Positions 1-7,850 of a stretch of 15,363 nucleotides of DNA are shown one piece after another. Origin of the DNA: Fidelibacterota bacterium UBA1134 (GTDB lineage: Bacteria; Fidelibacterota; Marinisomatia; Marinisomatales; S15-B10). The stretch spans positions 7,617 through 22,979 of the forward strand of contig DCAL01000009.1 in NCBI GenBank assembly GCA_002311975.1, read 5' to 3'. Each line of letters begins with the position of its first letter. Positions within the stretch are counted from its first letter, which is position 1. Under the pieces are notes generated by a model that ran no database searches, was not told where the DNA came from, and was given only the letters and a program-made list of their open reading frames with translations. The position numbers and the translations under genes were made by a program.

Positions 1-1740
1 CGGCGTCAGAATTATCTCTGCAAGACGCGCTTAGACTGGCTCATCGAAGATGCGGAAAAACTCCTGGCGCCGTTTGAAGCGGAGGCGCTCATCCCAGTCC
101 TCATCTGGTTAAAGTGGACACAGACAGGCGATTTCGATGAATGTCCCGGTTTTCTCAACCGGTCAACCATGAGGGTCAAGTCGCTGATCCAGAGCGATCC
201 GGGATTCTGCACCCGCACGATCTGCAGAAAACACGATGGCTGCTTCATCGCTCCCCTGCGCGAGAAAACACAGAAGAGTGACCTCATCGTGGTCAATCAT
301 TCTCTCCTGTTGGCTGAACTGTCCGAAAATCGGGTACTGCCGCAGATGACGCGGGTGGTAGTGGATGAAGCGCACAATATGGTGAAGGTAGCTTACGATC
401 ACTTTCAACGCTCTCTTTCCCGTCGAATTATCGCGGATAAACTCAGTTCCGTAAATCCGGCCTCCATAAGGTCAAAGCGACTCAAAGGTCAGATCAGCGC
501 TGTTGCGCAGATGAATTCCGAGGTAGGCGAGGCGTTTGCCCATCTTCAGGATGCGTCTGAGAATGTTCTATCCGTCAGCAGAAAACTGTTCGCCTGTCTG
601 GCAGAAGAGCATGCGACCTCGTACAAACGGGATGTTCGCTACTCCCAGAAGCAGCGCTATACAGATTTTGGCCATCAATTCGCTGCTGTATCGCAAGAGA
701 CAACACTGCTGGCGGAAAGTCTGAGGGAAGCAGGCCAGAAAGCGGCAGTGGTGTTTGAGCTGCTGAGCGCACTATCGGAAGAAAAAGTGGAGGCTGAAAC
801 GGTAACTGCTGCGGAACGGGTCGTTGAGTCGCTGAACGAATTGACTGTTTTGCTCGACAACGTCGCCATGCGGGAGCAGGAGAATTGGGTTTACTGGGAA
901 GAGGGCGGCTTCAAGAATGATGATCTTGTGATTTCACTGAATGGTGTTCCCGTTGACATAGGGAACGATCTTGCTGAAAGTATGTTTAGTACTCTTGATT
1001 CTGTCATCGCCACTTCCGCAACTTTGACCATTGGCGGCGATTTCCACTATTTTCTTTCCCGCCTCGGATTGGAGAACATGGAAGGGAGAACTGTCGAAAC
1101 ACGAGCATTTCCCAGTCCGTTTCTCTACAATGAACAGTGCAAGTATTACCAGTGGGGTGGCGAGTCAAATCAGCAAGCGCTTGATTTTCCGCAGGTGTTA
1201 AGCGATGTTATCGAGCACGTCACAGCAAAGTGGGGCAAACGGACGATGGTGCTTTTCACGGCGAGGAAGGCTCTGGAAGAGTGCTATTACGAACTGGAAT
1301 CGCGGGGCTATCTGAAAAACCACGATGTCTTTGCCCAACTGTCTTCAGCCTCGAGAGGTTCCATGCTGGAAGGGCTGAGGAGTTCAGAAGGGGGACTGCT
1401 CCTTGGTACGAGCTCCTTCTGGGAAGGCGTAGATCTTCCGCGCGATCTTCTGGAGGTTCTTATGATCACCAAACTCCCTTTCGATGTTCCTTTTGAGCCG
1501 CTGATTGAAGCTTTCAATGAGAGAATTGAGAGGCGGGAAATGAACGCATTCATGGAACACTCGGTGCCGGCCGCCGCCATCAGACTGCGTCAGGGATTCG
1601 GCAGGCTCATCAGGAGCAGTTATGACGAAGGTGTGTTCATCAATATGGACAATAGAGTGGTGAAGAAAAGGTATGGTCAGTACTTTCAGTCAGTTATTCC
1701 GGTGGAGATGCGCATATTCTCTTCGCCTGATGAACTTTAG
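1..1740 (+). CDS. dinG: DinG/XPD-family Fe-S superfamily 2 DNA helicase, 3' part (5' end outside the window)
   Basis: The reading frame is open from base 1, so the true start lies upstream; the ATG at 169 is internal. The 579 visible residues carry the hallmarks of the DinG/YoaA/XPD helicases. An NYLC motif (Cys7) is followed by Cys70-x4-Cys75-x5-Cys81, the four-cysteine [4Fe-4S] arrangement of E. coli DinG. Next comes IVVNHSLLL, then DEAH (122-125, Walker B), SATL (339-342), FWEGVDLP (Glu475) and QGFGRLIR (531-538, motif VI arginines). The Walker A segment must be upstream. The family unwinds DNA 5'->3' using ATP and is linked to repair and to removal of R-loops or D-loops. Whether an N-terminal exonuclease domain is present cannot be seen. 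The next gene starts 56 bp downstream on the same strand. Family assignment is firm; dinG versus a paralogue such as yoaA is less so. Confidence 0.93.
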   Translation, partial: RRQNYLCKTRLDWLIEDAEKLLAPFEAEALIPVLIWLKWTQTGDFDECPGFLNRSTMRVKSLIQSDPGFCTRTICRKHDGCFIAPLREKTQKSDLIVVNHSLLLAELSENRVLPQMTRVVVDEAHNMVKVAYDHFQRSLSRRIIADKLSSVNPASIRSKRLKGQISAVAQMNSEVGEAFAHLQDASENVLSVSRKLFACLAEEHATSYKRDVRYSQKQRYTDFGHQFAAVSQETTLLAESLREAGQKAAVVFELLSALSEEKVEAETVTAAERVVESLNELTVLLDNVAMREQENWVYWEEGGFKNDDLVISLNGVPVDIGNDLAESMFSTLDSVIATSATLTIGGDFHYFLSRLGLENMEGRTVETRAFPSPFLYNEQCKYYQWGGESNQQALDFPQVLSDVIEHVTAKWGKRTMVLFTARKALEECYYELESRGYLKNHDVFAQLSSASRGSMLEGLRSSEGGLLLGTSSFWEGVDLPRDLLEVLMITKLPFDVPFEPLIEAFNERIERREMNAFMEHSVPAAAIRLRQGFGRLIRSSYDEGVFINMDNRVVKKRYGQYFQSVIPVEMRIFSSPDEL

Positions 1741-1796
1741 ACTGAGCAAATGGCTTGTTTCGCTGAATCGATCCCCGGTAAATTTCTTGTTCTCAC

Positions 1797-3317
1797 ATGA
1801 TACGGATTGAGGGTCAGACATACACTATTGCCGATTTTGCACCTCTCTTCACCGGGCCGCAAAAGGTTCAGGTATCTTCTGCTATCAGAAAGAGGGTTGA
1901 GCAGAGCCACAATCTGCTTCGAAAACATCTTGATGCGGGTGAGGCGATCTACGGCGTCAACACTGGGTTCGGAGCCTTGAGCGAACACCGCATTGAGGAA
2001 TCTGACCTGAAGCAGCTCCAGTTGAATCTGATCCGCAGCCATTGTGCCGGGACGGGCCGCCCGCTGGACATGGGATTAACGAGGGCCATTTTGCTCCTCA
2101 AATTGATCAACTTCAGCCACGGCTACAGCGGCGTTCGATGGCGTCTCGTCCGGCACCTGTGCGATTTCTTCAATCACGATATTCTGCCTGTCATTCCGTC
2201 GCAAGGATCGGTGGGCGCCAGTGGTGACCTCGTGCCTCTTTCTCACATGAGCCTCGCCCTAATCGGCGAGGGAGAAGTTCACTTCAATGATCGTGTAATT
2301 CCCACCATCGTGGCGCTGCGTGAAAGGGGAATTGAACCTTTTGAACTGGGACCGAAGGAAGGTCTTGGACTGGTGAACGGTACCCAGGTTTCCACGGCTT
2401 TCGCTCTCCTTGGACTCCATAAAATGGAGAAGCTTCTCAAGACAGCTGACATCATCGGTGCTATAACGGTGGAGGCGACGCTTTCATCGCGCAATGTTTT
2501 CAACCCGAAAATCCACAGATTGAAGAGGCATCCCGGACAGCAGAAGTGCGCGGGCAACATCTGGCGTATCCTGCGCGGAAGTAAGATTGTCAGCTCTCAC
2601 CGGGAGTGCGGCACGGTTCAGGATCCGTACAGTGTCCGCTGTATCCCGCACATTCACGGCGCCAGCCGCGAGCTGTTCGCATCGATGAAGAGAATCATCG
2701 AGAATGAGATCAACAGCGTCAGCGATAATCCTCTTGTTTTGTCCGACAGGGACGGCATCGTTAATTCCGGTCATTTCCACGGTGAAGTGGTCGGGCAGGC
2801 AGCGGATTCTCTTGCCATAGCGGCGGTGGAGTTGGGAGGCATTTCTGAGCGGCGTATTTTTCGCATGATGGAGGGAGTTGAAGGGAAGGTGCCCAAATTC
2901 CTGGCGCACAATCCCGGTCTCGAATCAGGATTCATGATGGCGCAGGTTACCGCCGCCGCTCTCGCCTCTGAGAACAAAACACTGGCGTTTCCGGCGTCAG
3001 TTGACTCAATTCCTACCGAAGGGAATCAGGAAGACTTTGTGGCCATGTCGGCGTGGGCCGGCAGGAAACTGTTGTGCATTCTCGAAAATGTTACCCATAT
3101 TCTGGGGATTGAAATTCTGGTAGCTGTCCACATGCTTGATTTGCTCAAGCCGCTCAAACCGGCTCCGGTAACGGCTCTCGTGAGAGCGCTGGTAAGGCGC
3201 CACATCAAGTTTGTCCGCGGCGACAGGGTCCTTTCTCACGATATAGAGAAGGCGGCAGAATTGGTGGCGAGTGGTAAACTTATAGCCAGAGTTGAGTCAA
3301 AGATCAGATTGGAGTAA
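1797..3317 (+). CDS. hutH: Histidine ammonia-lyase
   Basis: Converts L-histidine to trans-urocanate plus ammonia, the first step of histidine degradation, in the cytoplasm. The 506-residue length matches the family. The Ala141-Ser142-Gly143 triad inside GSVGASGDLVPLSH forms the MIO cofactor. Tyr52 (YGVNTGFG), Tyr278 (QDPYSVRC) and Glu412 (QEDFVAMS) line up within one or two residues of the catalytic residues of the Pseudomonas putida enzyme (Tyr53, Tyr280, Glu414). NGTQVSTA and the SDNPLV segment are also present. The ATG at 1797 gives a normal family N-terminus, although no Shine-Dalgarno is evident. The stop is 3 bp before the IMP dehydrogenase start, so the two are probably co-transcribed. 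No urocanase, imidazolonepropionase or formiminoglutamase gene is visible here. Other MIO enzymes (phenylalanine or tyrosine ammonia-lyase) are less likely given the overall match, but specificity is inferred. Confidence 0.95.
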   Translation: MIRIEGQTYTIADFAPLFTGPQKVQVSSAIRKRVEQSHNLLRKHLDAGEAIYGVNTGFGALSEHRIEESDLKQLQLNLIRSHCAGTGRPLDMGLTRAILLLKLINFSHGYSGVRWRLVRHLCDFFNHDILPVIPSQGSVGASGDLVPLSHMSLALIGEGEVHFNDRVIPTIVALRERGIEPFELGPKEGLGLVNGTQVSTAFALLGLHKMEKLLKTADIIGAITVEATLSSRNVFNPKIHRLKRHPGQQKCAGNIWRILRGSKIVSSHRECGTVQDPYSVRCIPHIHGASRELFASMKRIIENEINSVSDNPLVLSDRDGIVNSGHFHGEVVGQAADSLAIAAVELGGISERRIFRMMEGVEGKVPKFLAHNPGLESGFMMAQVTAAALASENKTLAFPASVDSIPTEGNQEDFVAMSAWAGRKLLCILENVTHILGIEILVAVHMLDLLKPLKPAPVTALVRALVRRHIKFVRGDRVLSHDIEKAAELVASGKLIARVESKIRLE

Positions 3318-3320
3318 GAT

Positions 3321-4796
3321 ATGGTGAGGAGTAGAGAATTCAGAGATGCCTTAACGTTTGATGACGTTTTGCTTGTGCCGCGGCACTCAACGGTGCTGCC
3401 TCGGGATGTGGATGTGTCTACACGTCTTACAAAAGATGTCTCGCTGAAGATTCCCATTATCAGCGCCGCCATGGATACAGTGACGGAGAGTGGTATGGCC
3501 GTCGCCCTGGCGCGGGAAGGTGGATTGGGCGTCATCCACAAGAACATGTCCATCGAGAGGCAGGTCAAAGAAGTGACGCGAGTAAAGAGGGCTGAGAGCG
3601 GTGTGATTATCGATCCTGTCACCTTTTCACCGGACAAGATGGTACGAGATGCCATTGCCGTCATGAAGCACCACAACATTTCGGGCTTGCCTATTGTTGA
3701 TGATGCGGGTGCGCTGCTCGGCATCCTTACCGAGAGAGACATCCGCTTTGAGTCAAATCTTGACCGCCTTGTTTCTGAATGCATGACAGAGGAAAATCTT
3801 GTGACGGCGCCCACCGGGACGACCCTGCGGGAGGCGCGCCATATTTTGCAGAAACACCGGATTGAAAAACTTATGATAATTGAAGAGGGGAATCGGCTGG
3901 CCGGCATGGTGACGGTGAAGGATATTCTCATGAAGCAGAAGCATCCCAATGCGACTCTTGACTCTCACGGCCGGCTCAAGGTGGCGGCGGCTGTGGGCGC
4001 ATCCGATGATCTCCTTCAGAGAGTGAGTTCCCTTGCGGAGGCGGGCGTAGATGTTCTTGTTCTCGATTCAGCTCACGGGCACGCCCAGGGTGTGCTGGAT
4101 GCCGTATCTTCGGTGAAAAAGGACTATTCCCATATTCCGCTGATTGCTGGTAATGTAGCCACCGCCGAAGGAACACGCGCCCTTATTGATCACGGTGCCG
4201 ATGCTGTAAAAATAGGTCAGGGCGCAGGCGCCAGTTGCACGACGAGGATTATTGCCGGCATGGGAGTACCCCAACTCACCGCCGTTCTCGATTGCGTTGC
4301 TGAAGCTTCGAAGAGTGATGTTCCCATCGTATCTGACGGTGGCGTCCGTTTTTCAGGAGACCTTGCCAAGGCTGTGGCCGCCGGCGCCAACTGTGTCATG
4401 CTGGGGAGTATTCTGGCCGGTCTTGATGAAAGTCCCGGAGAGATAATCCTCCACGATGGTCGCCAATACAAAGGGTTCAGAGGAATGGGATCGCTGGGAC
4501 CTATGAAGGAGGGCAGTGCTGATCGTTATTTTCAGGAAGGTGAGGAGAACGTTAAGCTGGTTCCTGAAGGGGTGGAGGGACTGGTTCCTTATCGTGGCAA
4601 TCTGAGCAGCACCGTTTATCAGATGATCGGAGGACTGAGGGCGAGCATGGGCTACTGCGGAGTGAAAGACATGAGATCCATGCAGCGGGAGACGGAGTTT
4701 ATCCGCGTCAGTTCAGCGGGCTACAACGAGAGTCACCCCCACGATGTCATAATCGTGAAGGAAGCGCCCAACTACCAGACCAAGGATCGGTCGTAG
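3321..4796 (+). CDS. guaB: Inosine-5'-monophosphate dehydrogenase
   Basis: Oxidises IMP to XMP with NAD+, the committed step of GMP synthesis. The 491 residues begin with the family N-terminus (ALTFDDVLLVP, STVLPRDVD). A tandem CBS (Bateman) module follows at roughly residues 95-205, inserted in the TIM barrel. DSAHGH lies upstream of the catalytic loop, where Cys306 in GASCTTR attacks IMP C2 (Cys305 in E. coli). The flap region has FRGMGSLGPMKEGSADRYF, and the C-terminus has EGVEGLVPYRG and MGYCGVKDM. The catalytic loop reads GAGASC rather than the usual GPGSIC. GGAG stands a few bases before the ATG, and the gene follows hutH by 3 bp. Its stop is 7 bp from the stop of the convergent S20 gene. 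Confidence 0.97.
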   Translation: MVRSREFRDALTFDDVLLVPRHSTVLPRDVDVSTRLTKDVSLKIPIISAAMDTVTESGMAVALAREGGLGVIHKNMSIERQVKEVTRVKRAESGVIIDPVTFSPDKMVRDAIAVMKHHNISGLPIVDDAGALLGILTERDIRFESNLDRLVSECMTEENLVTAPTGTTLREARHILQKHRIEKLMIIEEGNRLAGMVTVKDILMKQKHPNATLDSHGRLKVAAAVGASDDLLQRVSSLAEAGVDVLVLDSAHGHAQGVLDAVSSVKKDYSHIPLIAGNVATAEGTRALIDHGADAVKIGQGAGASCTTRIIAGMGVPQLTAVLDCVAEASKSDVPIVSDGGVRFSGDLAKAVAAGANCVMLGSILAGLDESPGEIILHDGRQYKGFRGMGSLGPMKEGSADRYFQEGEENVKLVPEGVEGLVPYRGNLSSTVYQMIGGLRASMGYCGVKDMRSMQRETEFIRVSSAGYNESHPHDVIIVKEAPNYQTKDRS

Positions 4797-4803
4797 TCAG
4801 AGA

Positions 4804-5061
4804 TCAGGCGAGGGAGTTGAAGTGCTGCGTGATGGCTGATTTTCGCCGCGCAGCGGTATTTTTCCGTAGCACTTTTTTCGATACGAGACTGTCGATAAGA
4901 GAGACTGCCTCCCTGTAGATCGGCTCAGCTGCATCTTTCTTGCTGGCACTCATCACCTTCTTCACCGCTGTCCTCATTTCAGATTTCAGGCGCTGATTCC
5001 TCATAGTCCGGCGGGGCTCCTGCCGTTGCCGCTTCAATACCGATTGCGATTTTCCTTCCAT
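4804..5061 (-). CDS. rpsT: 30S ribosomal protein S20
   Basis: An 85-residue, very basic protein with the S20 pattern: a lysine/arginine-rich N-terminus (KSQSVLKRQRQEPRRTMRNQ), then a helix like KSEMRTAVKKV and a C-terminal segment with KKVLRKNTAARRKSAI. S20 binds 16S rRNA early in assembly of the small subunit. Length and composition fit the family. The ATG is preceded on the minus strand by GGGAG with a 4-nt spacer (plus-strand CTCCC at 5066-5070), one of the clearest ribosome-binding sites in the window. It is a single gene, convergent with guaB, with only 7 bp between the two stops. Confidence 0.92.
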   Translation of the reverse strand: MEGKSQSVLKRQRQEPRRTMRNQRLKSEMRTAVKKVMSASKKDAAEPIYREAVSLIDSLVSKKVLRKNTAARRKSAITQHFNSLA

Positions 5062-5122
5062 TGGTCTCCCGTCTATTCGATTAATATGATTTGTTCAGAA
5101 CTGTTGTGTTAGAACGGCGACA

Positions 5123-5151
5123 AATTTATGAGCGGGGAAGAGAATAAGCAA
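5123..5151 (-). promoter_or_regulatory. Possible sigma-70-type promoter for rpsT
   Basis: On the minus strand, TTGCTT (5146-5151) and TAAATT (5123-5128) are separated by exactly 17 bp. They lie about 60 bp upstream of the S20 start. Matches to the consensus hexamers are only 3/6 and 4/6, and promoter rules in this lineage are unknown, so this is a weak suggestion. Confidence 0.2.
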
Positions 5152-5396
5152 ATTTTCGTTGGCAAGGAATTTTCCCCAAAATAACGGCAGTGGACTTATA
5201 AAGAGAAGGAAAATTCAATCTCCTCAATTGCTGAGAGATGAGGTATCCGCCAGATGCCCTCCTTCCGTAGACATTCAGGCGGGGCAGAAAGAGGGTGAGT
5301 TTATTGGGGAAATATTTCATAAAAGCGTGAGCAAAGACTGATATTCAGCAATCTATAGTCCAGGACATAGCATTCACCAAAAACGAGGAAACTCCA

Positions 5397-5421
5397 CAAT
5401 CTTAAAACAGATTGATTTTTT
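5397..5421 (+). terminator. Weak terminator-like hairpin upstream of the Crp-type gene
   Basis: CAATCT (5397-5402) and AGATTG (5409-5414) form a perfect 6-bp stem around the 6-nt loop TAAAAC. They are followed at once by ATTTTTT. The stem is AU-rich, so termination would be inefficient. It sits 25 bp before the start codon on the sense strand, so it could end a short upstream transcript or act as a leader attenuator. No gene needing a terminator is seen immediately upstream on this strand. Confidence 0.3.
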
Positions 5422-5446
5422 CGTCCTACTCATTTAGTTTCCGGTG

Positions 5447-6127
5447 ATGAGTGACATCAAACTTCTCGCATCTGTCCCCATCTTTTCGGAATTAACCTCT
5501 TTGGAACTGGAAGAACTGAGCTTCCGTATGTCCAAACAGAGGTATAAAAAGAACAACATGATTCTAATGGAGGACGAATTCGGCGACACGTTCTTTATCA
5601 TCAGTAAGGGAATCGTAAAAATCACCCGTATCAGCGAAGAGGGCCGTGAAGTTATCTTGGCCATGCTTGGCGAAGGAGATTTTTTCGGTGAAATGTCTCT
5701 GCTTGATGGGGAAACAAGGTCAGCCAATGCCATCGCGTTTGATGATGCTGAAGTTCTGATTCTGAAGCGTCATGATTTTATCGATCTGCTGCAAAAGTAC
5801 CCCAAGATCGCCATTTCGCTCTTAGCGGAGATGGCCAGCAGGATCCGCAAGAGTGATCATCAGATCGAAAGTCTCTCCTTGAGCGATGCCGAACATCGAA
5901 TCGGGATGACCCTAATGAGGCTGGCCAAGGATCTGGGAACGATTCATCACGGGGTGGTGGAAATTACTAAAATGCCTTATCAGAAAGATCTCGCAAGCAT
6001 GGCCGGCACGTCTCGGGAGACGGTCTCCAGAATGCTCAAACTGTTGGAAAAGAAGGGGATGATCAAACGGCAGGCGCACACTCTTTCCATACAGGACTTT
6101 ACCCTTTTCAAGCGGACCTTCAGCTAA
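5447..6127 (+). CDS. Crp/Fnr-family transcriptional regulator, Crp-like (cyclic-nucleotide type)
   Basis: A 226-residue regulator with an N-terminal cyclic-nucleotide-binding barrel (about 10-120), a dimerisation helix (about 120-140) and a C-terminal winged helix. The ligand cassette GEMSLLDGETRSA keeps Glu82, Arg91 and Ser92, equivalent to E. coli CRP Glu72, Arg82 and Ser83, so cAMP or a similar nucleotide is a plausible ligand. The protein has no cysteine, which argues against an Fnr-type iron-sulfur sensor. The recognition helix TSRETVSRMLKLLE carries the Arg-Glu-x3-Arg set that reads TGTGA half-sites in CRP. I prefer the ATG at 5447 to the GTG one codon upstream (5444); neither has a Shine-Dalgarno. 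The MeaB gene follows after 51 bp. The regulon is unknown. Confidence 0.9.
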   Translation: MSDIKLLASVPIFSELTSLELEELSFRMSKQRYKKNNMILMEDEFGDTFFIISKGIVKITRISEEGREVILAMLGEGDFFGEMSLLDGETRSANAIAFDDAEVLILKRHDFIDLLQKYPKIAISLLAEMASRIRKSDHQIESLSLSDAEHRIGMTLMRLAKDLGTIHHGVVEITKMPYQKDLASMAGTSRETVSRMLKLLEKKGMIKRQAHTLSIQDFTLFKRTFS

Positions 6128-6178
6128 GCCCTCTTTTAGTTTTCCTTCCTGAATCCGGCCCGCCGTATTGGAACATCC

Positions 6179-7117
6179 ATGACTTCAGAACTCCTGAATA
6201 GTCTAAGGCAAAACGACACGCGCGTTCTTTCCGGATTGATCTCGGCCGTTGAAAACGGTGATGACACCATCAGCGAGACCCTGAACTCTCTCTTTCCCCA
6301 TTCCCGGGATTCAGTCAGAATTGGGATTACCGGTCCGCCCGGCGCCGGAAAGAGTACACTAATCGATAAACTTATCGTTCAAATCCGTGCTGAAGATGGG
6401 ACGGTCGGCGTAGTTTCTGTCGATCCCACCAGCTTTTTTTCCGGCGGTGCCTTGCTGGGGGACCGCGTGCGCATGAACCGGCACTCTCTTGATCCTGCCG
6501 TCTATGTGAGGAGCATGGGCAGCCGTGGACACACGGGAGGACTGGCCCGGTTGACCCATCAGGTGGCCGATGTCATTGCGTCCACAGGTAAGGACTACAT
6601 TATAGTGGAGACTGTGGGGGTAGGGCAGGCGGAGACGGAGATCGTCCTGAATGTGGATATCGTTGTTGTCGTTTTTGTGCCTGAGTCGGGGGACGAGATC
6701 CAGATCATGAAGGCGGGACCCATGGAGGTGGGTGATATCTTCGTTATTAATAAGGCCGATCGCGCCGGCGCAGACAGAATATCTCAACTTCTGCAGGATT
6801 ACATGAGCGATTCTTCCGGCCAGCGGGAATTTGTTCCTCAGATCATACTGACCGAAGCGACCGAAGGCAAGGGTATCGAACAGTTGTGGGCGCAGTGTCG
6901 CACATTGATGGCCGAACTTCAACAGTCGGGTACTATTAGGAAGCGGCGCAATGAGCAGTATCTGTCTCGGGTGCGGAATGCGGTTCACGACGAACTGGCG
7001 GCGCGTTTCTGGAACAGCGATCGTGAATCGGTACTTATGAAGCAGATTGACGGCATGAGGGAGAGACATCTGTCTCCTTACGAGGCTGCAGATCAGCTCG
7101 TCAATGAACTCGGCTAG
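6179..7117 (+). CDS. meaB: MeaB/ArgK-type G3E P-loop GTPase (methylmalonyl-CoA mutase chaperone family)
   Basis: This family guards and reloads the adenosylcobalamin cofactor of methylmalonyl-CoA mutase and related acyl-CoA mutases, using GTP. The 312-residue length is typical. Walker A is GPPGAGKST (52-60). It is followed by VSVDPTSFFSGGALLGDRVRM and SRGHTGGLA, by ETVGVGQAE, which matches the family's signature G-domain stretch, and by NKAD as the guanine-specificity motif. The usual SPFSGG reads SFFSGG here, a minor change. The ATG at 6179 has little Shine-Dalgarno. TatC follows 6 bp downstream. No mutase gene, the usual neighbour, is in the window, so the partner is inferred. The old ArgK (arginine transport kinase) name is misleading. 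Confidence 0.92.
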   Translation: MTSELLNSLRQNDTRVLSGLISAVENGDDTISETLNSLFPHSRDSVRIGITGPPGAGKSTLIDKLIVQIRAEDGTVGVVSVDPTSFFSGGALLGDRVRMNRHSLDPAVYVRSMGSRGHTGGLARLTHQVADVIASTGKDYIIVETVGVGQAETEIVLNVDIVVVVFVPESGDEIQIMKAGPMEVGDIFVINKADRAGADRISQLLQDYMSDSSGQREFVPQIILTEATEGKGIEQLWAQCRTLMAELQQSGTIRKRRNEQYLSRVRNAVHDELAARFWNSDRESVLMKQIDGMRERHLSPYEAADQLVNELG

Positions 7118-7123
7118 CCTATC

Positions 7124-7843
7124 ATGACCCCAGAAAAGGAAATGGGATTTCTTGATCATCTTGAGGAATTGAGATGGCGGATCATCAAGTCCCTGCTCGG
7201 GATTGTGGTGGGAGCCGCCTTGGTGTTTACATTCATGGATCAGGTATTCCAGATTCTGCTGGATCCTGTCCTTTCGCTGGACGAGCCTCCCAAACTTCAG
7301 GTACTGAAGATTCACGGCATGTTTCTGCTCAAGTGGGGCATTGCATTGGTAGGAGGATTGGTTTTGGCGCTGCCCATAGTTACATATCAGATATGGAAGT
7401 TTGTGGCGCCGGGAATGCTTAAAAACGAGCGCAAATATTCTTTTCCCGTTATCCTGTTTTCGTTTGTTGCTTTCGTAGGTGGTATCATGTTTGCCTATTT
7501 CATCATCATCCCCATATCGCTGAATTTCTTTGCCTCAATTGGCTATGTTGATGTGGAAAACAACTTTTCTATAAACTATTACTTTAGCTATATCCTCTGG
7601 GTGCTTGTGGCGGCAGGACTTCTCTTCGAATTGCCGGTTCTCGTTTTGATCCTTTCCGTCATCGGTCTTGTGACGCCAGCGTTCATGCGTCACTATCGCA
7701 GGCATTCCATCGTGACGATACTCGTTCTGTCTGCATTCTTTACGCCGCCGGATCCCGTCAGTCTGTTCATGATGTCTCTTCCGTTGATTGTTCTCTATGA
7801 GCTAAGCATCGGTATATCAAAGATTTTTGACAAACCGGTTTGA
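7124..7843 (+). CDS. tatC: Sec-independent (twin-arginine) protein translocase subunit TatC
   Basis: Inner-membrane receptor of the Tat pathway, which exports folded proteins with twin-arginine signals. The 239 residues show six hydrophobic segments (about 20-38, 66-88, 105-130, 153-180, 193-206, 212-232). The N-terminal cytoplasmic motif FLDHLEELRWRI is present, as is YQIWKFVAPGMLKNER with Glu102 (E. coli Glu103, part of the signal-peptide site). Glu169 in LLFELP (E. coli Glu170) and TPPD with Asp210 (E. coli Asp211) are also kept. The ATG lies 6 bp after the MeaB stop, suggesting co-transcription. TatA and TatB are not in the window. Confidence 0.96.
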   Translation: MTPEKEMGFLDHLEELRWRIIKSLLGIVVGAALVFTFMDQVFQILLDPVLSLDEPPKLQVLKIHGMFLLKWGIALVGGLVLALPIVTYQIWKFVAPGMLKNERKYSFPVILFSFVAFVGGIMFAYFIIIPISLNFFASIGYVDVENNFSINYYFSYILWVLVAAGLLFELPVLVLILSVIGLVTPAFMRHYRRHSIVTILVLSAFFTPPDPVSLFMMSLPLIVLYELSIGISKIFDKPV

Positions 7844-7850
7844 AAAACAA

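Larger units (their letters stand above)
5062..5446. other. Non-coding gap between divergent rpsT and the Crp-type gene
   Basis: About 385 bp with no convincing gene. The longest plus-strand frame (5159-5341, 60 codons) needs a TTG start, has no ribosome-binding site and resembles nothing I recognise. The gap should hold the divergent promoters of rpsT and the crp-like gene. Visible structure includes GTTC-A-GAAC at 5092-5100, CTGA-TAT-TCAG near 5338, and a hairpin followed by a T-run just before the crp-like gene. A small RNA is possible but not shown. Confidence 0.4.

Noticed and set aside
3236..3949. 237-codon open frame on the minus strand
   Set aside because: It is antisense to guaB, has a Ser/Thr/Arg-rich shadow composition and no recognisable domain.
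5063..5072. GGTCTCCCGT before rpsT as a further copy of the palindromic repeat
   Set aside because: It matches the loop core, but the flanks do not pair, and it is explained by the GGGAG ribosome-binding site of rpsT on the minus strand.
5159..5341. 60-codon plus-strand frame in the rpsT/crp-like gap
   Set aside because: It needs a TTG start, has no ribosome-binding site and shows no familiar sequence; the stretch looks non-coding.
6008..6028. GTCTC/GGGAGAC/GGTCTCC inverted repeats inside the Crp-type gene
   Set aside because: They encode the conserved TSRETVSR recognition helix; the protein constraint explains the bases and the spacing differs from the intergenic palindromes.
6359..7315. 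318-codon open frame on the minus strand
   Set aside because: It lies antisense to the clearly recognised MeaB gene and into tatC, and its translation resembles no family. It is a shadow frame.
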